This document shows, piece after piece, positions 49,466-62,239 of a stretch of DNA of 64,000 nt (position 1 is the first letter of the stretch; each line of letters starts with the position of its first letter). The notes under the pieces were generated by a model. The model was not told the origin of the DNA. It saw only the letters and a program-made list of their open reading frames with translations, and searched no databases. The DNA comes from Hofstenia miamia. Taxonomy: Eukaryota; Xenacoelomorpha; Acoela; Hofsteniidae. The stretch lies in NCBI GenBank assembly GCA_900660155.1, contig CABFPE010000192.1, positions 964,661 through 1,028,660 of the forward strand, given 5' to 3'. The position numbers and the translations under genes were made by a program.

Positions 49466-51122
49466 TACATGGATTTTTTGTTTCATGTTTAACTCGTTTT
49501 ATTCCACATGGCGTATTTCTTTTTTACAATTTGGGTAGCACAGGGGAATAAAGGTATTGTACAGTACAATTTGTATCACTGTTAAAAAATGACACAAAGT
49601 TGCATTAATTCATCTGCGTAATGTTCCAGGAAATTGCATATTTGGTGACCTCCTCTTGAAAGATACTGAGATCAGTAAAAAATGCTAGCCATGTGCAATA
49701 TCACTGTGTATTTAATACTAAATTTCAAAATTTCTAACCGATTGCAACATTGTTAATACATAAGTAGGGTGCAATTTTGCAACACCCCTCCCCCTTTCCC
49801 AATAAATGACAGGAAAGTAATTGTTAAATGTTATCATATACAATTGTACGCTAACTTATGTTTTATATCGCTAAAGCGGGACATATTCACAATTATGCAT
49901 CTTTCAACAAAATAAGAAAACATTTATAACATTTTTTGTTCATATTCGAATTATTTTTAAATTGTAGAACTTTTCAACTTTTGGTTATTAAAATAATTGA
50001 AAGGCGGCTGATTTTAGTATATATATTCCTATACATGCATAATTCTGAATGAAATTAATATTCAGCAGAATGTTCTAAAAATTGATTGTGACCATTACAA
50101 TTATTAATCATTCACTATCTATATTGCCAACGGTGAACGTTTTTATTTACTTCTAATCAGAAACAGATAACAGTAATACACCTTAAAAGATTAAATGCGT
50201 ACATCATCTGAAGCGTTGTCAAATGCTGAAGCTAAATTATTTTTTATTAGCAACATCCTATGCATTTATTTAAAGTGCTTCAAGTTTATTTTCCTTTTTC
50301 AATTCTTGTTGTACTGAGTAAGAAAGAAACAAAGTAAAGTGCTGGTCAAGCAGTAATAGAATTACATTTTCACTGTTAAAATGGATGTTACTCATTTAAT
50401 AACGATTTATTTTTTATTGAAATGTATCATGTGTGAATCCTTGGTAGGTTCATCAATGAAACAGAATTTATCTTTTGAGAAATTCATTGTTCTATGTTCT
50501 ATGAACACAAAACTAGTTGGTAGCGGAATTTCAAAAAGTTAACATAATTTTTACAAGTATATACTATTTGCATCATAACTTACTCTTACTCTATTAAAAT
50601 ACGTATATGATAAATGTTATATTCATTTAGGGTTAGTACACTATCTTATGATTAAATATTGGCATAATTGAAAGATTTATTCTAAATAAAAACTAAGAAA
50701 CTAATTGGTTCTTCATGGTAAGGAATTTCTAAGGCCCTGTTACCAGGCATAGATTTTACTTTTTACTAATTTTTACCATTACTCCTCAATATTGCATTAA
50801 TTTTACTATAACTAATGTCTTATGCGCATTGTAAATAAGTTTATATAATAAAAAACAGCATAGCTTCAATCTTAATTTTTCACTCTAAATGCTAACTATT
50901 GCGTGACCAAACCCGTAAGTAATTTCATTATAACTAATTTTGTGATCGAAATTGAAAATCATCAAACAACAAGCAATAACTAAAACTATTCAATATGTAA
51001 ATATGGTATATTTGTATATATGCAAAAGCAATCGAACTAGCGTCAACTAGATGGCCGCTGCGTTGGTTGATAAGATTTAAAATTATAAAAATTCCTCCAT
51101 CATTAATTGCAGTGATCTAATC
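49466..51122. other. No gene seen; AT-rich DNA
   Basis: Ordinary AT-rich sequence with stops in all frames. It lies upstream of the receptor exon and may be its intron or 5' flank. Confidence 0.5.
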
Positions 51123-51130
51123 ACTTAGAG

Positions 51131-51507
51131 CAGTGGTTCTCAAACAGAGGCCATTTTAGGGGAAGGGGGCAGACACAAAGCATAGCGAATTGGCGGTCCA
51201 CGTTGACACCTTGATGGATGTTAAGGCAATTCTAATTCATTACTGAGACTGAAATTTCTGCAGAACACTATTTTTAAATACTAAAATTAAAACTATTCAT
51301 GAAGATGATCTATTTTTATAGCAATTAGGTATAAACAAAAAACCACGACATTATAATTTTAGTTTTTCTTTAAAATATAGCACAATCATTCACTATATCT
51401 ATTAACAATTCCTCTACAATTTAATTAGTGATTGTTTTGCGAGGGGGACCAGCTAATAAATGAAAAAGAAAAGGGGTCCATTTGTAAAACAAAGTTGAGA
51501 GCCACTG
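51131..51507. mobile_element. hAT-like MITE (Charlie/Tip100-style ends), 377 bp
   Basis: The left end is CAGTGGTTCTCAAACAG and the inverted right end is CAGTGGCTCTCAACTTTG. Flanks ACTTAGAG (51123-51130) and AATTAGAG (51508-51515) match at 7 of 8. The CAGTGGTTCTCAA end is well known from hAT elements in many animals. No transposase. It lies in the DNA upstream of the receptor exon. Confidence 0.8.
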
Positions 51508-51581
51508 AATTAGAGTATACTTTAATTGTTATCTTTGTACTGCCACATCAGAGTTACCTTATAAGCGGCATATACATATAC

Positions 51582-51584
<3 letters not shown>

Positions 51585-51622
<38 letters not shown>
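51585..51622. repeat. (TA)n microsatellite abutting the MITE
   Basis: TA run of about 38 bp ending directly at the left end of the palindromic MITE. Confidence 0.95.
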
Positions 51623-51624
<2 letters not shown>

Positions 51625-51627
<3 letters not shown>

Positions 51628-52287
51628 CCCGACTCATAAATATTGACACACTCATCTTTACAATTTCTTTCTACAATGATTAACACAATGACTTTTAGAA
51701 CTAGGCTCAAGTTTGGCATTGTGAATTCAAATTTTCACTTAACTTTTAATCAGAAATTTAGTTTTTCTCCAATTCCTCTGTGAAGGGGCACTCTAAGAAC
51801 TATTTCCATAAATATACATGCTGTGTAAATTATAGTGAAAAAATCGAATTCAGAGTGAAAAATTTAGCTTATTCTAAAAGTTTTGCAAAAATGTATTTAG
51901 TTGTCTCAAAAATATTTCTACTCAAATTTTGCTAAAATCCCATTACATTAATTGAGTTTACATCAAAATTAGCAATGTAATAAGATTTTCACAAACGTGC
52001 ACTCTTAGTTATTCAAAATTTCCTGAATGAATTTGTGCACACAATTTAAAATAAATTTCGGTTTTTTCACTATAATTTACACAGCATGTATATTTATGGA
52101 TACAGATTTTAGGGTGCCCTTTCACAGGGGAATAGGAAGAAAACTAAATTTCTGATTAAAATTATAAGCGAAAATTTGAATTCAAAATGGCAAACTTGAG
52201 CCTAGTGCTAAAAATCAAAATCGTTGTGTTAGTCATTGAAGAAAGAAATTGTGAAGATGAGTGTGTCAATACTTATGAGCGGGACTG
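51625..52287. mobile_element. Palindromic Tc1/mariner-type MITE, copy 2
   Basis: A 663-bp full-length relative of 31303-31977 in the same orientation; the two agree over their whole length with scattered differences. The right end read inward is CAGTCCCGCTCATAAGTATT. The left end is slightly decayed (TAGCCCGACTCATAAATATT). TA follows the right end. As in copy 1, a (TA)n tract lies on the left side only. It ends 274 bp before the receptor exon, presumably within an intron. Confidence 0.85.
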
Positions 52288-52561
52288 TATATTATTTTTG
52301 ATGGTGCAAACTTCAGATGAAATTATATTGTCATTTTCAAATATGTTAGAGAGACATTTTTGAATGGAACGAAATTTTTCAAACAAAATTGGATCGTCTA
52401 TTTAAAATTCAATATTGTGTTATGCATCAAATGCTAAGAATAAAGATATTAATATAATGACAATGCCATTTATATTAAAGATTAGCATTATTTATTTATA
52501 TGCTAAGTGATTTTTTCACCTATATGCAGTACTTTTCGAATGCTTAAATACATTTATTTAG

Positions 52562-52780
52562 TATCACTGGGTTGTGCGTGATTTCCTTTGACAGATACCT
52601 TGCCATTTCAAATCCACTCAGATATCAAGATGTTATGAAGGTACCATTGTGTCTGACATTAATCATAGCTGCCTGGACCGCTGCAATTCTAATCTCCTTT
52701 GTTCCCATACATATGGGATGGCATGCCTTGAACGACGAAATAGTACCAGAAGACGTTTGTCTAATGGAGTTAAACGGCAG
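52562..52780 (+). CDS. Biogenic-amine-type GPCR, internal exon (TM3 end to ECL2)
   Basis: A 219-bp exon bounded by an acceptor (TTATTTAG just before 52562) and a donor (GGCAG|GTTTGA at 52780/52781). It encodes about 73 residues of a rhodopsin-family receptor. In order: the end of TM3 (ITGLCVISF), the DRY box (DRYLAISNP), intracellular loop 2 (LRYQDVMKV), TM4 with its conserved W and P (LTLIIAAWTAAILISFVPI), then MGWHALND and extracellular loop 2 with the disulfide Cys (EDVCLMELNG). The exon breaks a codon at both ends. The TM4/ECL2 style (ISFVPIHxGWH, CxxELN) points to D1-like dopamine, beta-like octopamine or 5-HT4/histamine-H2-like receptors, which act at the plasma membrane, usually through Gs. 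I cannot choose among them. The frame runs on as intron to a stop at 52826. No other exon was recognised, so introns are long. All key residues are present, so the exon looks functional. Confidence 0.85.
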
Positions 52781-53647
52781 GTTTGAATTTATTCTTCTTT
52801 ACAGAGGTCTTGAAATTAACAATTGAAATTGACTCCCATTTTTAGGGTTAGCATTAGTTAATGGAAAACTAATTAAATAATATTTAGAAGCAATTTTGCA
52901 TGCGTACTCCGTCCCTTTTTGTATTTTGTGTTAAGTAATTGATACCCCTGCTTGATCGCTTTAAAGCTTGCTTATTATAATCTTAAACTGAACAATCAAA
53001 TGAAAAAGTAGTCATATTTTAATATTGATCTCATTTACATCCATTTTTAGCACAATGTACAGATTCTTCATGATCTATTACATACAGTGGCGTCGTGCAT
53101 CAAAAAAATTGGGGGTTCAACTATATTTTCCTTAAGCTGCATAAAAATTTAAAATTTATAATTACTAGAATAGTATTTTAGATGCAAGAAAAACAAATTA
53201 TTTAATACAAATTAACATTTAAAAATATTTTTAGTGCAATTGTGTATGATATTGTGGAAATTTTCCTTGAATTGGTCTAATTTACATATGCAAGCCACAG
53301 AAGCCATTAACAAATTCTGAAAGTTTCTAGAAAATAGGGGAGGGGCATCCCGGACCACATAGAGCGCAGTAGCCCTATAGTCGCATAAGTCATGTCAACT
53401 TAAGAACCTGTTTCGATCAAAATTTATGGTTTGAATCATTTCAGGATTGTGGAAATGATAGCAACCTTTTTTCTGACTGTTTTCAGTTATAATATATGTC
53501 AAGCTTTTTTAAAGATTTGCACTTAAATTCCACAGAATTTTCAATTGTGTATATAATACAATGTCTAGACATATTCATATGCCTACAACTATGATAGGGT
53601 GACTTATAATTTCTTAAGAGAAATTGTAGTGACATCTCTCTAGAATA
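52781..53647. other. Intron sequence; possible hAT-like end at 53087
   Basis: It starts with the receptor splice donor. CAGTGGCGTCGTGCATC at 53087 and the GC-rich patch GAGGGGCATCCCGGACC near 53340 look like the two ends of a hAT-like element of about 285 bp. No target duplication was found. Confidence 0.4.
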
Positions 53648-53899
53648 TATCGTGAGCAAAAGTGTAACAAGTGCAAAATTTCAATTTTGATATATATGGT
53701 TTTGTGCTTAATGAACCCCACAGAAAGACTTTTCGAGTGCACATGTTACACTTTTGCACAAGATAACCGTCTCTACAATGCGTAAAAACCCAAACTGAGG
53801 TTTTAGAAACAAAGTAGGACATGAAAACTGATCAACAAGCCAAAAAAGTAAAAAACGTGAGAATGTGGTTTGTTACACATTTGCTCCAGGCCCACGATA
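53648..53899. mobile_element. Foldback element, about 250 bp
   Basis: The outer ends TATCGTGAGC and, inverted, TATCGTGGGC are followed in both arms by GCAAAAGTGTAAC or GCAAATGTGTAAC. A second inverted copy of GCAAAAGTGTAACA lies inside at about 53739-53760, facing the one at 53656. TA-rich flanks suggest a Tc1/mariner-type MITE, but the target duplication is not clear. Confidence 0.5.
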
Positions 53900-56800
53900 T
53901 GTTAGTTATTTGATATTTGTCAGATTTCTTGTGAATTTTTTAAAGTGACTACTGATATTGGAGATAAGCATATTTGTTTTTTCAGAAATGAAAATTTCAT
54001 GACCTCTTTTTAGAAATAAAAAGCAATGTGTCATATGTACTTGTTTTACGAATAAGAAATCAAATTTTATCAAGTCTGTACTTTAATACATGTATTAGAG
54101 GCATGTCAGTACTGAAATAATTGAGAAATATCAAACAAGTTACTGAAGTAAACAGATGGATGGTATATTTTTGCCAATAACATTAATTGCAAAATTGAAA
54201 ATTACAAGATGAAAGCTTTGATGAAAATTCGAAGAATTACTCATTAGGAAAATATTGATTTCGAAGAAACCAAGATTATGGCAGTTTTTCCCATTGAATT
54301 TCTATTTAGCGATTTTTCAATACTACATATCGCTAATTCTTAGCGTGTTTTGTAACTAAAATCAACTAAGACAGAGTTCTAAATGAGCCAGTCCAATACT
54401 GATATTTTCTAAGACGCATGGAACGTCGATGCCATAATAAAGGTACAGAATTTTCCGTCCATGTTCCCAGTTTCACCTAAGCATTTAGTCCCAATAAACC
54501 CCATGAGGTTCGATGGGGAACCCTAACTTTGCAAATTTGTATGGCAAATTTCGGATCGAGCCAAACTAAAGACCATAATGTATCATTATGCACTCATACA
54601 TAAAATGTTTACCTCTAGCAAAATAAACATACATAGGCTTTGCCAAATCTTCCTGAACTTCGTAACCCGAGATTTACGTCAATCCCAGAACACAATCATT
54701 TTTTAAGAAGGCTCATTTTCCAAGGGATGTGTCATGTCTCATTAGAAACCTACCAATTTGTGTTCAATGAATATAATTAACATTTGTGTAATAATTACGC
54801 CCACATAAACATTCTAACAATCCCAACAAGGTGAGCATATCGCATGAAGCTTGGAAATATCCAAGTATTCAAGTAATATTTTAGTTATTCAGTTCTAATT
54901 CCATTAAATTTTTGAAAAAATCCCAAATTCAACCAAGTTTTTTCAAATCATACAACTTCGAGTATTTACAATTGATAAAAAACCGAAATTTTAATAATTG
55001 TCGTTTTGTTGTATTTTCATTCGAATGTATACGATTATGTTCTGTAAATTCATTCGAGTATGAATTCATAAAATTTTGAGTGCTCGAAAAAACTAGAAAA
55101 AAATTCAAAAATTGGAGTTAATTAGGTATTTTCATTTACTTAAAAATTTCCTTGAAAACAAATTCATTAAAATCTAAGAATTTTATGGGAATGATATCTA
55201 TCAAAATTCCTATTTTCAGCAGAATTTTGCTATTATTTTAATTTTCTATTATTAGACTGTAACGTATGTTTCCCTTTAATTTAGTTATTAGCTTTAATTC
55301 AAGTGCTTTTGCACCGGTATCAATTTTTGACACTTTTAATGTTCTTTATCCCGATATGCCCAGACGTAAATGCCGATGTAAGCGCTTTGATTTTGACTAC
55401 ATTAAAAACAATTCAACATAGCAAATGGAAGATTACACTACTTTAATAATGCATTTCATATGCAAATATAACAAATACTGGTTCATAGAAAATAGTAAAG
55501 ATTTCAATGTTCTTAATATTTGTTTGATTTCCTTGATATAAAATATACAAATGAAAGCTACTTCAATTTTATTTATGAAACTTAAGCAAGGTGGACTGCA
55601 TCCTCCTAGCTCCTACATATGAGTTCTATTAAAAAGGAAATCTTCTACTGAATTCTAAGTAAAAGTTCAGTATTTGTGATGAAATCAATTGTTATTCTTA
55701 TTAATATTTGTACAGTGGTGTTTATATGGTATTTTTCACAGAGCTGAAATGTTTATTGACACCCTTTGGCTATAATATTTTTAAATAAATAATAACGAAC
55801 CAAGGCAAATAACTTTTCGTTTTGAAATTCCCTAATTATATTTATTATGCAATAAATCAATATTTATGGGGTCTGCAAAAGTAATCACTCAACTACCCCC
55901 CCTTTCATCTAATTTACTAATCTAAAGTTAAGGAAGGTTGTAGAGTGAGTATCAAAGTAAATTGAATTTTGAAACCAATTCCATAAAAATGAATTGATAT
56001 CAAGAGATCGAAGATAGCATGCCTTTTAATAAGTCGTGGAGGTAGACTATTAAATAGTAGTCTAAGAATAGTTCTTACTTATTGTGCACCTTTCCCTCCT
56101 GGACAAAACAGTTCAATCAACTTCAAAGATTATAATTTGCATTGAAGATGCTTACTGTAAAAAATTAATTACTCAATCAGAAGAAACAGATTTATAATTT
56201 TGCTTTGGCGGTTTTAATATCCTGCGTGGTGTTCGTATTAATCAACTCTGACATTAATTCCTTAAAATAATCAATTTAATGGCTGTTGGTGAAGTACTAA
56301 AAAATCTACATAAAAAACAAGTGATTTTTAATACTTATACCCATAACACGATCGTTTACTTCACCCATTAGAAAAGTCAAATGAACGTATATGAAGAATA
56401 AGTTTGCTGATCAAATGCAGTTTGTCTGGTGTTTTGGATTATAGTCAATATTTAATTAATGAAAGACGCTGTTATCTCTTATTGGCAACAATTCGGAATA
56501 ATATTGATGGACATGTTTCACCAGATCCATAAGCCCCCAGGTCCATTTGGTATAATTCAATTTCAAAGCAGTCCTAGTCCCATTGGATACTTTGATGCCA
56601 TAGTTCCAATGCGCAGCGTAATATAAATTTTTTTAAGATACACCCAGGAGTGGTTGCAGTATTTTCTGCAGGGAAATATCTCAGTGCTGAGAGTTATTAA
56701 TAGCGGTGAGAAGCCTTCCAAAGTTGTCAATTTTTTTCAAAAATAATATCCCTTAGATGCACCTTACAATCACAATTTCATATTTTTTCTCGAGAAATTC

Positions 56801-57932
56801 TAAATATTATTGAGAATTTATAAAACGCTAAATCGATTAGTTGCGACTCTTGTAGCAGGAGCAAAAGAATTCGATTGGAAACAACTAATCTCATATAATT
56901 AGACTGTTGCGCAGAACTCGAGCAGAATTAAAACATTCAAAGTAAAAAATGGAAACTATAGTCTTGCATTCAGAATTGGGCAGTTGCCTCAATTTTTGTT
57001 GTAATAAACAGTGATATATTTTTTAGTTTTTTGTTGATCCTCTCAAAAAATTCCTTTAATATGTGAGATACATTACGGGAAGCGTTCAGAGCGATTAATC
57101 GATTATCTCATTTAAAACTTTTTTCTATTAGTCCGAATTACTTACTAAATAGATAATGCTAAATCGATCTGATAGTAGTCATTCCAAAATGTTCAACTTC
57201 ATTATTATTAGGAATGGGGTTTCCCTGATTTACTTTTTCCACAATCTTCTTAAGTATGCCAAACGTTATTAAAAGATCAAATCGAACACCAAAGTAGAAG
57301 TAAAAGTTTATATTATATCCACCTGCTGGGACAAACTATTCTGTAAACTCATTCCATTTATTAAAATTCCTTTTAGTTACATGAAAAAATTTCAATTTTA
57401 AGCACATTTCAAATTTATAATTTGTATTATTTTTTCAATTCGTTTGTGTAAACTTTGTAGTTTTCTTTTTTTGCTTTTACTTGCAGCAACATTCTTGATA
57501 TTAATTAGCAGCTTACGTCTTATATAACATATCATATACAATGTCTATTTCACAAATTTCACATGCAATCTATGAAACTCTTAACAAATTATAGTGTTAT
57601 GCTTATTCTTTGTTAGTTTTATCAAATGAACAAAGCCTAGAATACTTCCTAAATTCTAAATTATGCGAAATAATTGTATCTAAGGGTTCACATCCTCTTG
57701 TATAAAAATTCACAATATTTGATATGGAAGGTAAACATTAAGTTGGATATCTACTACATTTCATTCGATATTATCTATCTATTAAACTTTCTGAAAAAAT
57801 TTATAATTTTATTAGCAATCAAAATTTCAAAATTTTCATAAACTTCAGAGATTTACCAGTTAAGTGATATACATTGAAATGTTCACATATTAATTGGTTA
57901 TAATTTTTAACCAATGGAACTATGAGTGTAAG
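53900..57932. other. No gene seen; AT-rich, probably receptor intron
   Basis: No frame shows receptor TM5-TM7 motifs or other domains. No repeats of note. Confidence 0.5.
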
Positions 57933-57934
57933 TA

Positions 57935-58956
57935 GGAGGTAAGCTTTAAACAAACATGAATTTATTCAAAATACAAACCCTCATTGTCAGCACATTTGCG
58001 CCATCGGCTCACCCAGCTGTCAAAGTCATGAACAAAAGCATCTTCAGTCAGGTATCGTAACAGTGCTGAAGTTGCCTCGTTGATCTCATCCGTGGACTCA
58101 AAACGTCTTCAATACAAAGTCTCTTTCATCATGGGAAAAAGACAAAAGTCGCCGGAAGCCAGGTTCGGATTGACTCAATTGTCAAGAAGATCCTTGACCA
58201 ATCTCGCAGTGTGAACTGGTGCGCTGTCATGGTGAAAAATTACACCACCTCCAGAAATCCTGGCCGCTTTTTTCTGATTGCTGAAGAACGAGCTTCTCCT
58301 GTATGGCCCATTTGTAATAGGCAGAGACAATTGTGGTGCCTGCAGGGACAGCTCAGTTCACCAAAATGCCTGCTGCATTGAAAAAACGATGTGCATCACT
58401 TTCATTGCACCTTGTTTGCGCGAACTTTCTCGGGACGAGGAGAACCTTGGTTCTGCCATTGTGCTAATTGCAGCTTCAACTCAGGGTCCCAAGAGTATAC
58501 CCATGTCTCATCTCCAGTGACAATACTGTTGAGAAAGGTGAGGGCAAAAATCTTCTTCTTAATAACATCCACAAGATTGCGATAAACCGTACTACGTGGC
58601 ATGCATGTTGATGCTCTCGATTTCATCACATGTACTCCTTGTGTCCTCTTCAACCACAGTCTTCACTTGCTCCACATTGTCACCAGTGGTGGACGTCGGC
58701 TTTTCCGAAAGTGCGAAGAATTTTATTGTCACACGAATATAATATTTTGAGACTCACTGTTGCGCGGTCACCTTATCCATATCCTTGCTATCCAACTGCA
58801 GAAATGAACTGTACAGCGCATGTATAGTTTAGGAGAATGAAATTCAGTGAGTACTGTTCAATTAAGTCAAAGTTCACTGACGTGCAATTTCAGAGCAATA
58901 GCTATTATGTGAGCTAAGTTAGCCCAGATGGAATCTTTCTTTTGGGATAGACCTCC
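57935..58956 (-). mobile_element. Mariner-type element, internally deleted
   Basis: The outer ends GGAGGT and ACCTCC are flanked by TA (57933-57934 and 58957-58958), and the right end continues as the mariner-like CTATCCCAAAAG. Minus-strand translation gives MDKVTAQQ and KYYIRV, then EQVKTVVEEDTRSTCDEIES, SIVTGDETWVYSWDPELK (first D region), VIFHHDSAPVHTARLVKDLL (second D), LASGDFCLFPMMKETLY (third D), and RWRKCADNEGLYFE with a stop at the C-terminus. Pieces are missing from the N-terminal DNA-binding region and just before the third D, and several frameshifts are present. From memory the motif set is that of widespread DD34D-type mariners. Confidence 0.8.
58402..58653 (-). pseudogene. Mariner transposase, surviving core frame
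   Basis: Eighty-three codons whose recognisable part is NLVDVIKKKIFALTFL, then SIVTGDETWVYSWDPELK, then QWQNQGSPRPEKVR. This is the block around the first catalytic D of mariner transposases. The frame breaks on both sides, where homology goes on in other frames. Confidence 0.75.
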
Positions 58957-59159
58957 TATTATATGAATTTGTGCCCATATTTTTAGTATTTAATAACTAG
59001 TTTGCATTGTCTGACACAATTGAAAATGGCGTAGTTATCCAAAGAAAATTCCACTGTATATTTGGATTAAATGCAACAGCCCCAATTAACAAGATTATTA
59101 AAAATGGCATGTTCCATCAATGGAGACTGATAGTGTTTTAAGTCTTCAATACAAAATGA

Positions 59160-59500
59160 AAAAGCATCCACAATAGAAGAGATGGTTGTAAAGCTAAAAA
59201 CTATTTCGTGCAGGAACCTCAATCAACACGTACTTCGCTTACAATTGGAGTTAGTCACAAATCTGTTTGTCGATGCTTAGCATCTTTGAAGTGACACTTC
59301 TATAAAGTACAACAAGGTTAGTCCCTGAGCGATGAAGATTATGTTTGCTAAATGAACTCTCTGAAGAAAAGCTTTACCGGATTAATATTAATAATTTGTT
59401 GGGAAAAATTTCCATTTTCAGATGAAATCCATTTCCATCAATAATGGGCAGTTCTAGTCAGCATTGAACTTCTGAAAAAGCTCTCGTAAAAAGGTATATA
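59160..59500 (+). pseudogene. Tc1/mariner-related transposase remnant
   Basis: Plus-strand frames give TIGVSHKSVCRCLASLK (second helix-turn-helix), YKVQQG, SLSDEDYVC and PFSDEIHFHQ. From memory these match, in order, IS630/Tc1 transposases that read SVHRILKRLK, YKVQ, L..ED..RR..FC and FSDEAHFHLNG. Stops interrupt it several times. No termini found. It is a different lineage from the mariner at 57935-58956. Confidence 0.5.
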
Positions 59501-59859
59501 CGCTACCATTCTTTAATCAAAGTGTTACATGGGCATCGGACATATTGATGCATATTTATAAGTAAGTCAACAATTTGTCTTATAGTTTTTCTGCTATTCA
59601 GAAGATTCATTTCATGGGTCTATAAAATCATTTTATCTTATTTTTTACCGGTATTGCGCAAGTTATTACCATTGAATTTACATGTTTTTAAATCGATTTC
59701 TCGGTTAAGTCAAACAATTCAAACTCCAAAACAACAATTATGGGAATACATTCTTACCATATATTTTATAAAAAGCTTAGTAATATAGAACGATCGATCT
59801 CATAAAATAATAATTAACGTAACTGTTGTTTTTAATCTCGATAATTTGGTGGTGATTTA

Positions 59860-60080
59860 TGATTTGGTATTTATGGATGACAATGCCATGTTCCACTGAA
59901 GTTGCTAAGCTCACTTTGTGACGATGCCGCATCCTTGACTTATTTAAGTTCTTGATTGTCTTGCTGCTTTATAGGTATTAGCATCAAAGCCTAATCTATC
60001 AGCAAATACCTTAACTTCAGTAGTGCTCCATTTTATTTCCTTCCTGTTTCAAAGTCAGAAAATGTGTTGTGATTATTTAA
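59860..60080 (+). pseudogene. Possible Tc1-like transposase scrap
   Basis: LVFMDDNAMFH, then a stop, at about 59862-59900 resembles the FMDDNARxHR block holding the second catalytic D of Tc1-like transposases. KPNLSANTL about 90 bp on could be the C-terminal region. Weakly supported. It is too far from the 59160-59500 remnant, and of a different motif type, to be part of it. Confidence 0.3.
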
Positions 60081-62239
60081 AGTTGAGCGACTGTTTAGGA
60101 TGAGGTTCAGGAAAGAGTTCTTATCTGATTACCATATTTATCATTTTTCAATTTATTTCTCTACAGAAACTCAATTGTTTCACAGTCGTGCTTTGTAAGT
60201 GTAATTCGAATTTTTAAGGAGTTAGATTTCAATCAATAACGCCATTCAAACTTAGATTTGAAGGCGATTGCTTCTATTTCAAGATTACAAGTACATTTGT
60301 TCTTGATGAGAAGCTTCCAGGACTTAATTACAAATATTTTATGCAAGCACACCCTATTTCAAATATAAATATTTTTTCATTTTCGTACAGCTCCAAATTA
60401 TTGATAGGTTCATTTTAAATTTTTCCCTAATAGTTTCAATTTTTTGTATTATATTGCCATTTTGCATAAATTTATTTGTATATATTGAATATTTGCATTG
60501 AAAACCTAATTCAATTGCCATTTTGGACAAATGTACTTAAATCATGGAACCAATGCCATATGTATTCGCCCCCCGTCCCCACTATTTGTATTTTTGTATT
60601 TAATTCATATTAACCTAAATACTATCCAGATTAGATATTTAGACTCATTTTACTACAATATACTTCAAAGAAGATTGCCAATGTTTTTTGTCCTTCCTCT
60701 AGTAGTAAATATCTGCCTGAACTCACCTCAGCTCTGACTAAATGCAGACTAAATGTGCTATATTCTCTGCCTAGTTTTAAACGAAAAAACTGTTGCATGA
60801 TTTCTCCATAAGCCACATTTGAAAGAAGAATGTCAACAGCCTTTCTTATACTTTTGGAATTGTGTTAGGGTTTAGGGTTAGAGTTAGCAGAGAAAAAAGT
60901 TGAGCTTCTATGTCATAGCCAGGAGTTTATGCAAGTGTTTTTGTTTGCTAAATATCTCAGTAGTAATAAGGTTAAATGACGAATACATTTTACAATCATA
61001 TTGTTGAATTTTTCAAAACATTTTAGAAAATAACATCTTTTCCTAACCCGTACTATCACGGTGAAAGCCATGCTCCATGCTTCTTCTTCTGCGTGCGTCA
61101 TTGGAAATTACAATAAGCTTTTCCAAAGCAGATTTTGGAAAATTGAGAACTGTTAGTATGTTAGAAATCTTTGTAAAAACATAGTATGCTAAAAGTCCAC
61201 TATTAGATGGTGAATATTTCTCTAATTCCGCCTTCCCATGCCTCCTATTTCGCGCAGCACTGGAATTGCATGTAGGGATTATATCATAAATTTTCTACAA
61301 GTATTTTGGAAGCAGTGTTTATGCGATAATGTCATTTAGCAATTTATTATCTAATTTCCCAATTTTTCTAAATCCTTATTCGCATTAATTTTGAATTAAT
61401 TCAAGAAAAATATTTAATGATAAGGAGCTTATTTTATGGCAATTAGGGAAACAGTGCTCTATATAGTTATAATACTTAGCATTTCTTTTATCTTCAGGTA
61501 TATAAAATACATTCATTAGCATTTTCTTATTAGCCATTTAGCTGGCAATTACTGTCTAACACTAATTCCCTCGCATTCATTAGTCTTTCTCTAATTAACT
61601 CCTTTGATTTCATCTTTCTATAGTTGTTTCTAAATTACTTTCTATATGTCTCATTATAGATATAATATGTATATTAATATATTAAGCAAAAAATTCAAAT
61701 TCAGCTTTAAATGATGTCTTGAGGGTGAGGGTTTATGTATCAGCTAAGCCATCTCTTAATCCTTTTTAACCAAGACGTAGGCACACCTTCTGGTTCGTAT
61801 AAAGATTGCTTCAACCATTTTAAATTAATTTCAATATCCTGTAAACTACTACAATGTATATCGAAAAGTTGTGATCCACCAGTGAATTTGAAGATGATGC
61901 AATAGAGAGTAATTAGTATCGGACTTCAAATTTTGAGGTATATGTCCCGGAATTACACATAGAGTACAGTCCATGATTGAAATATACATTGTAGGCCTAT
62001 GTTGTTTTAGGACTGCATATATGTTATTGTATTTCCTAAAAGTTGCTAAAAATCCTACCTTCACAGTTTTAGATTCTTACTATAGTTTTCGAAGATAATA
62101 AAAATGTCAGATATAACACCTTTGTATAAAATGGAGATACTCTTATTGCGAAAGATTATAGGCCAATTCAATAATGCACCTTTTTAGAAATTAGTTGAAA
62201 AATTACTGCGCATTCAAATCAACCAATACTCGCATGGAA
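60081..62239. other. No gene seen; short telomere-like run
   Basis: AT-rich DNA. Around 60865-60890 there is GTTAGGGTTTAGGGTTAGAG, about four imperfect TTAGGG-type units. No coding content recognised. Confidence 0.5.

Noticed and set aside
53087-53375. A firm hAT-like MITE call near the receptor exon
   Set aside because: The ends look hAT-like but the inverted repeat is poor and no target duplication was found, so it is only mentioned within the intron entry.
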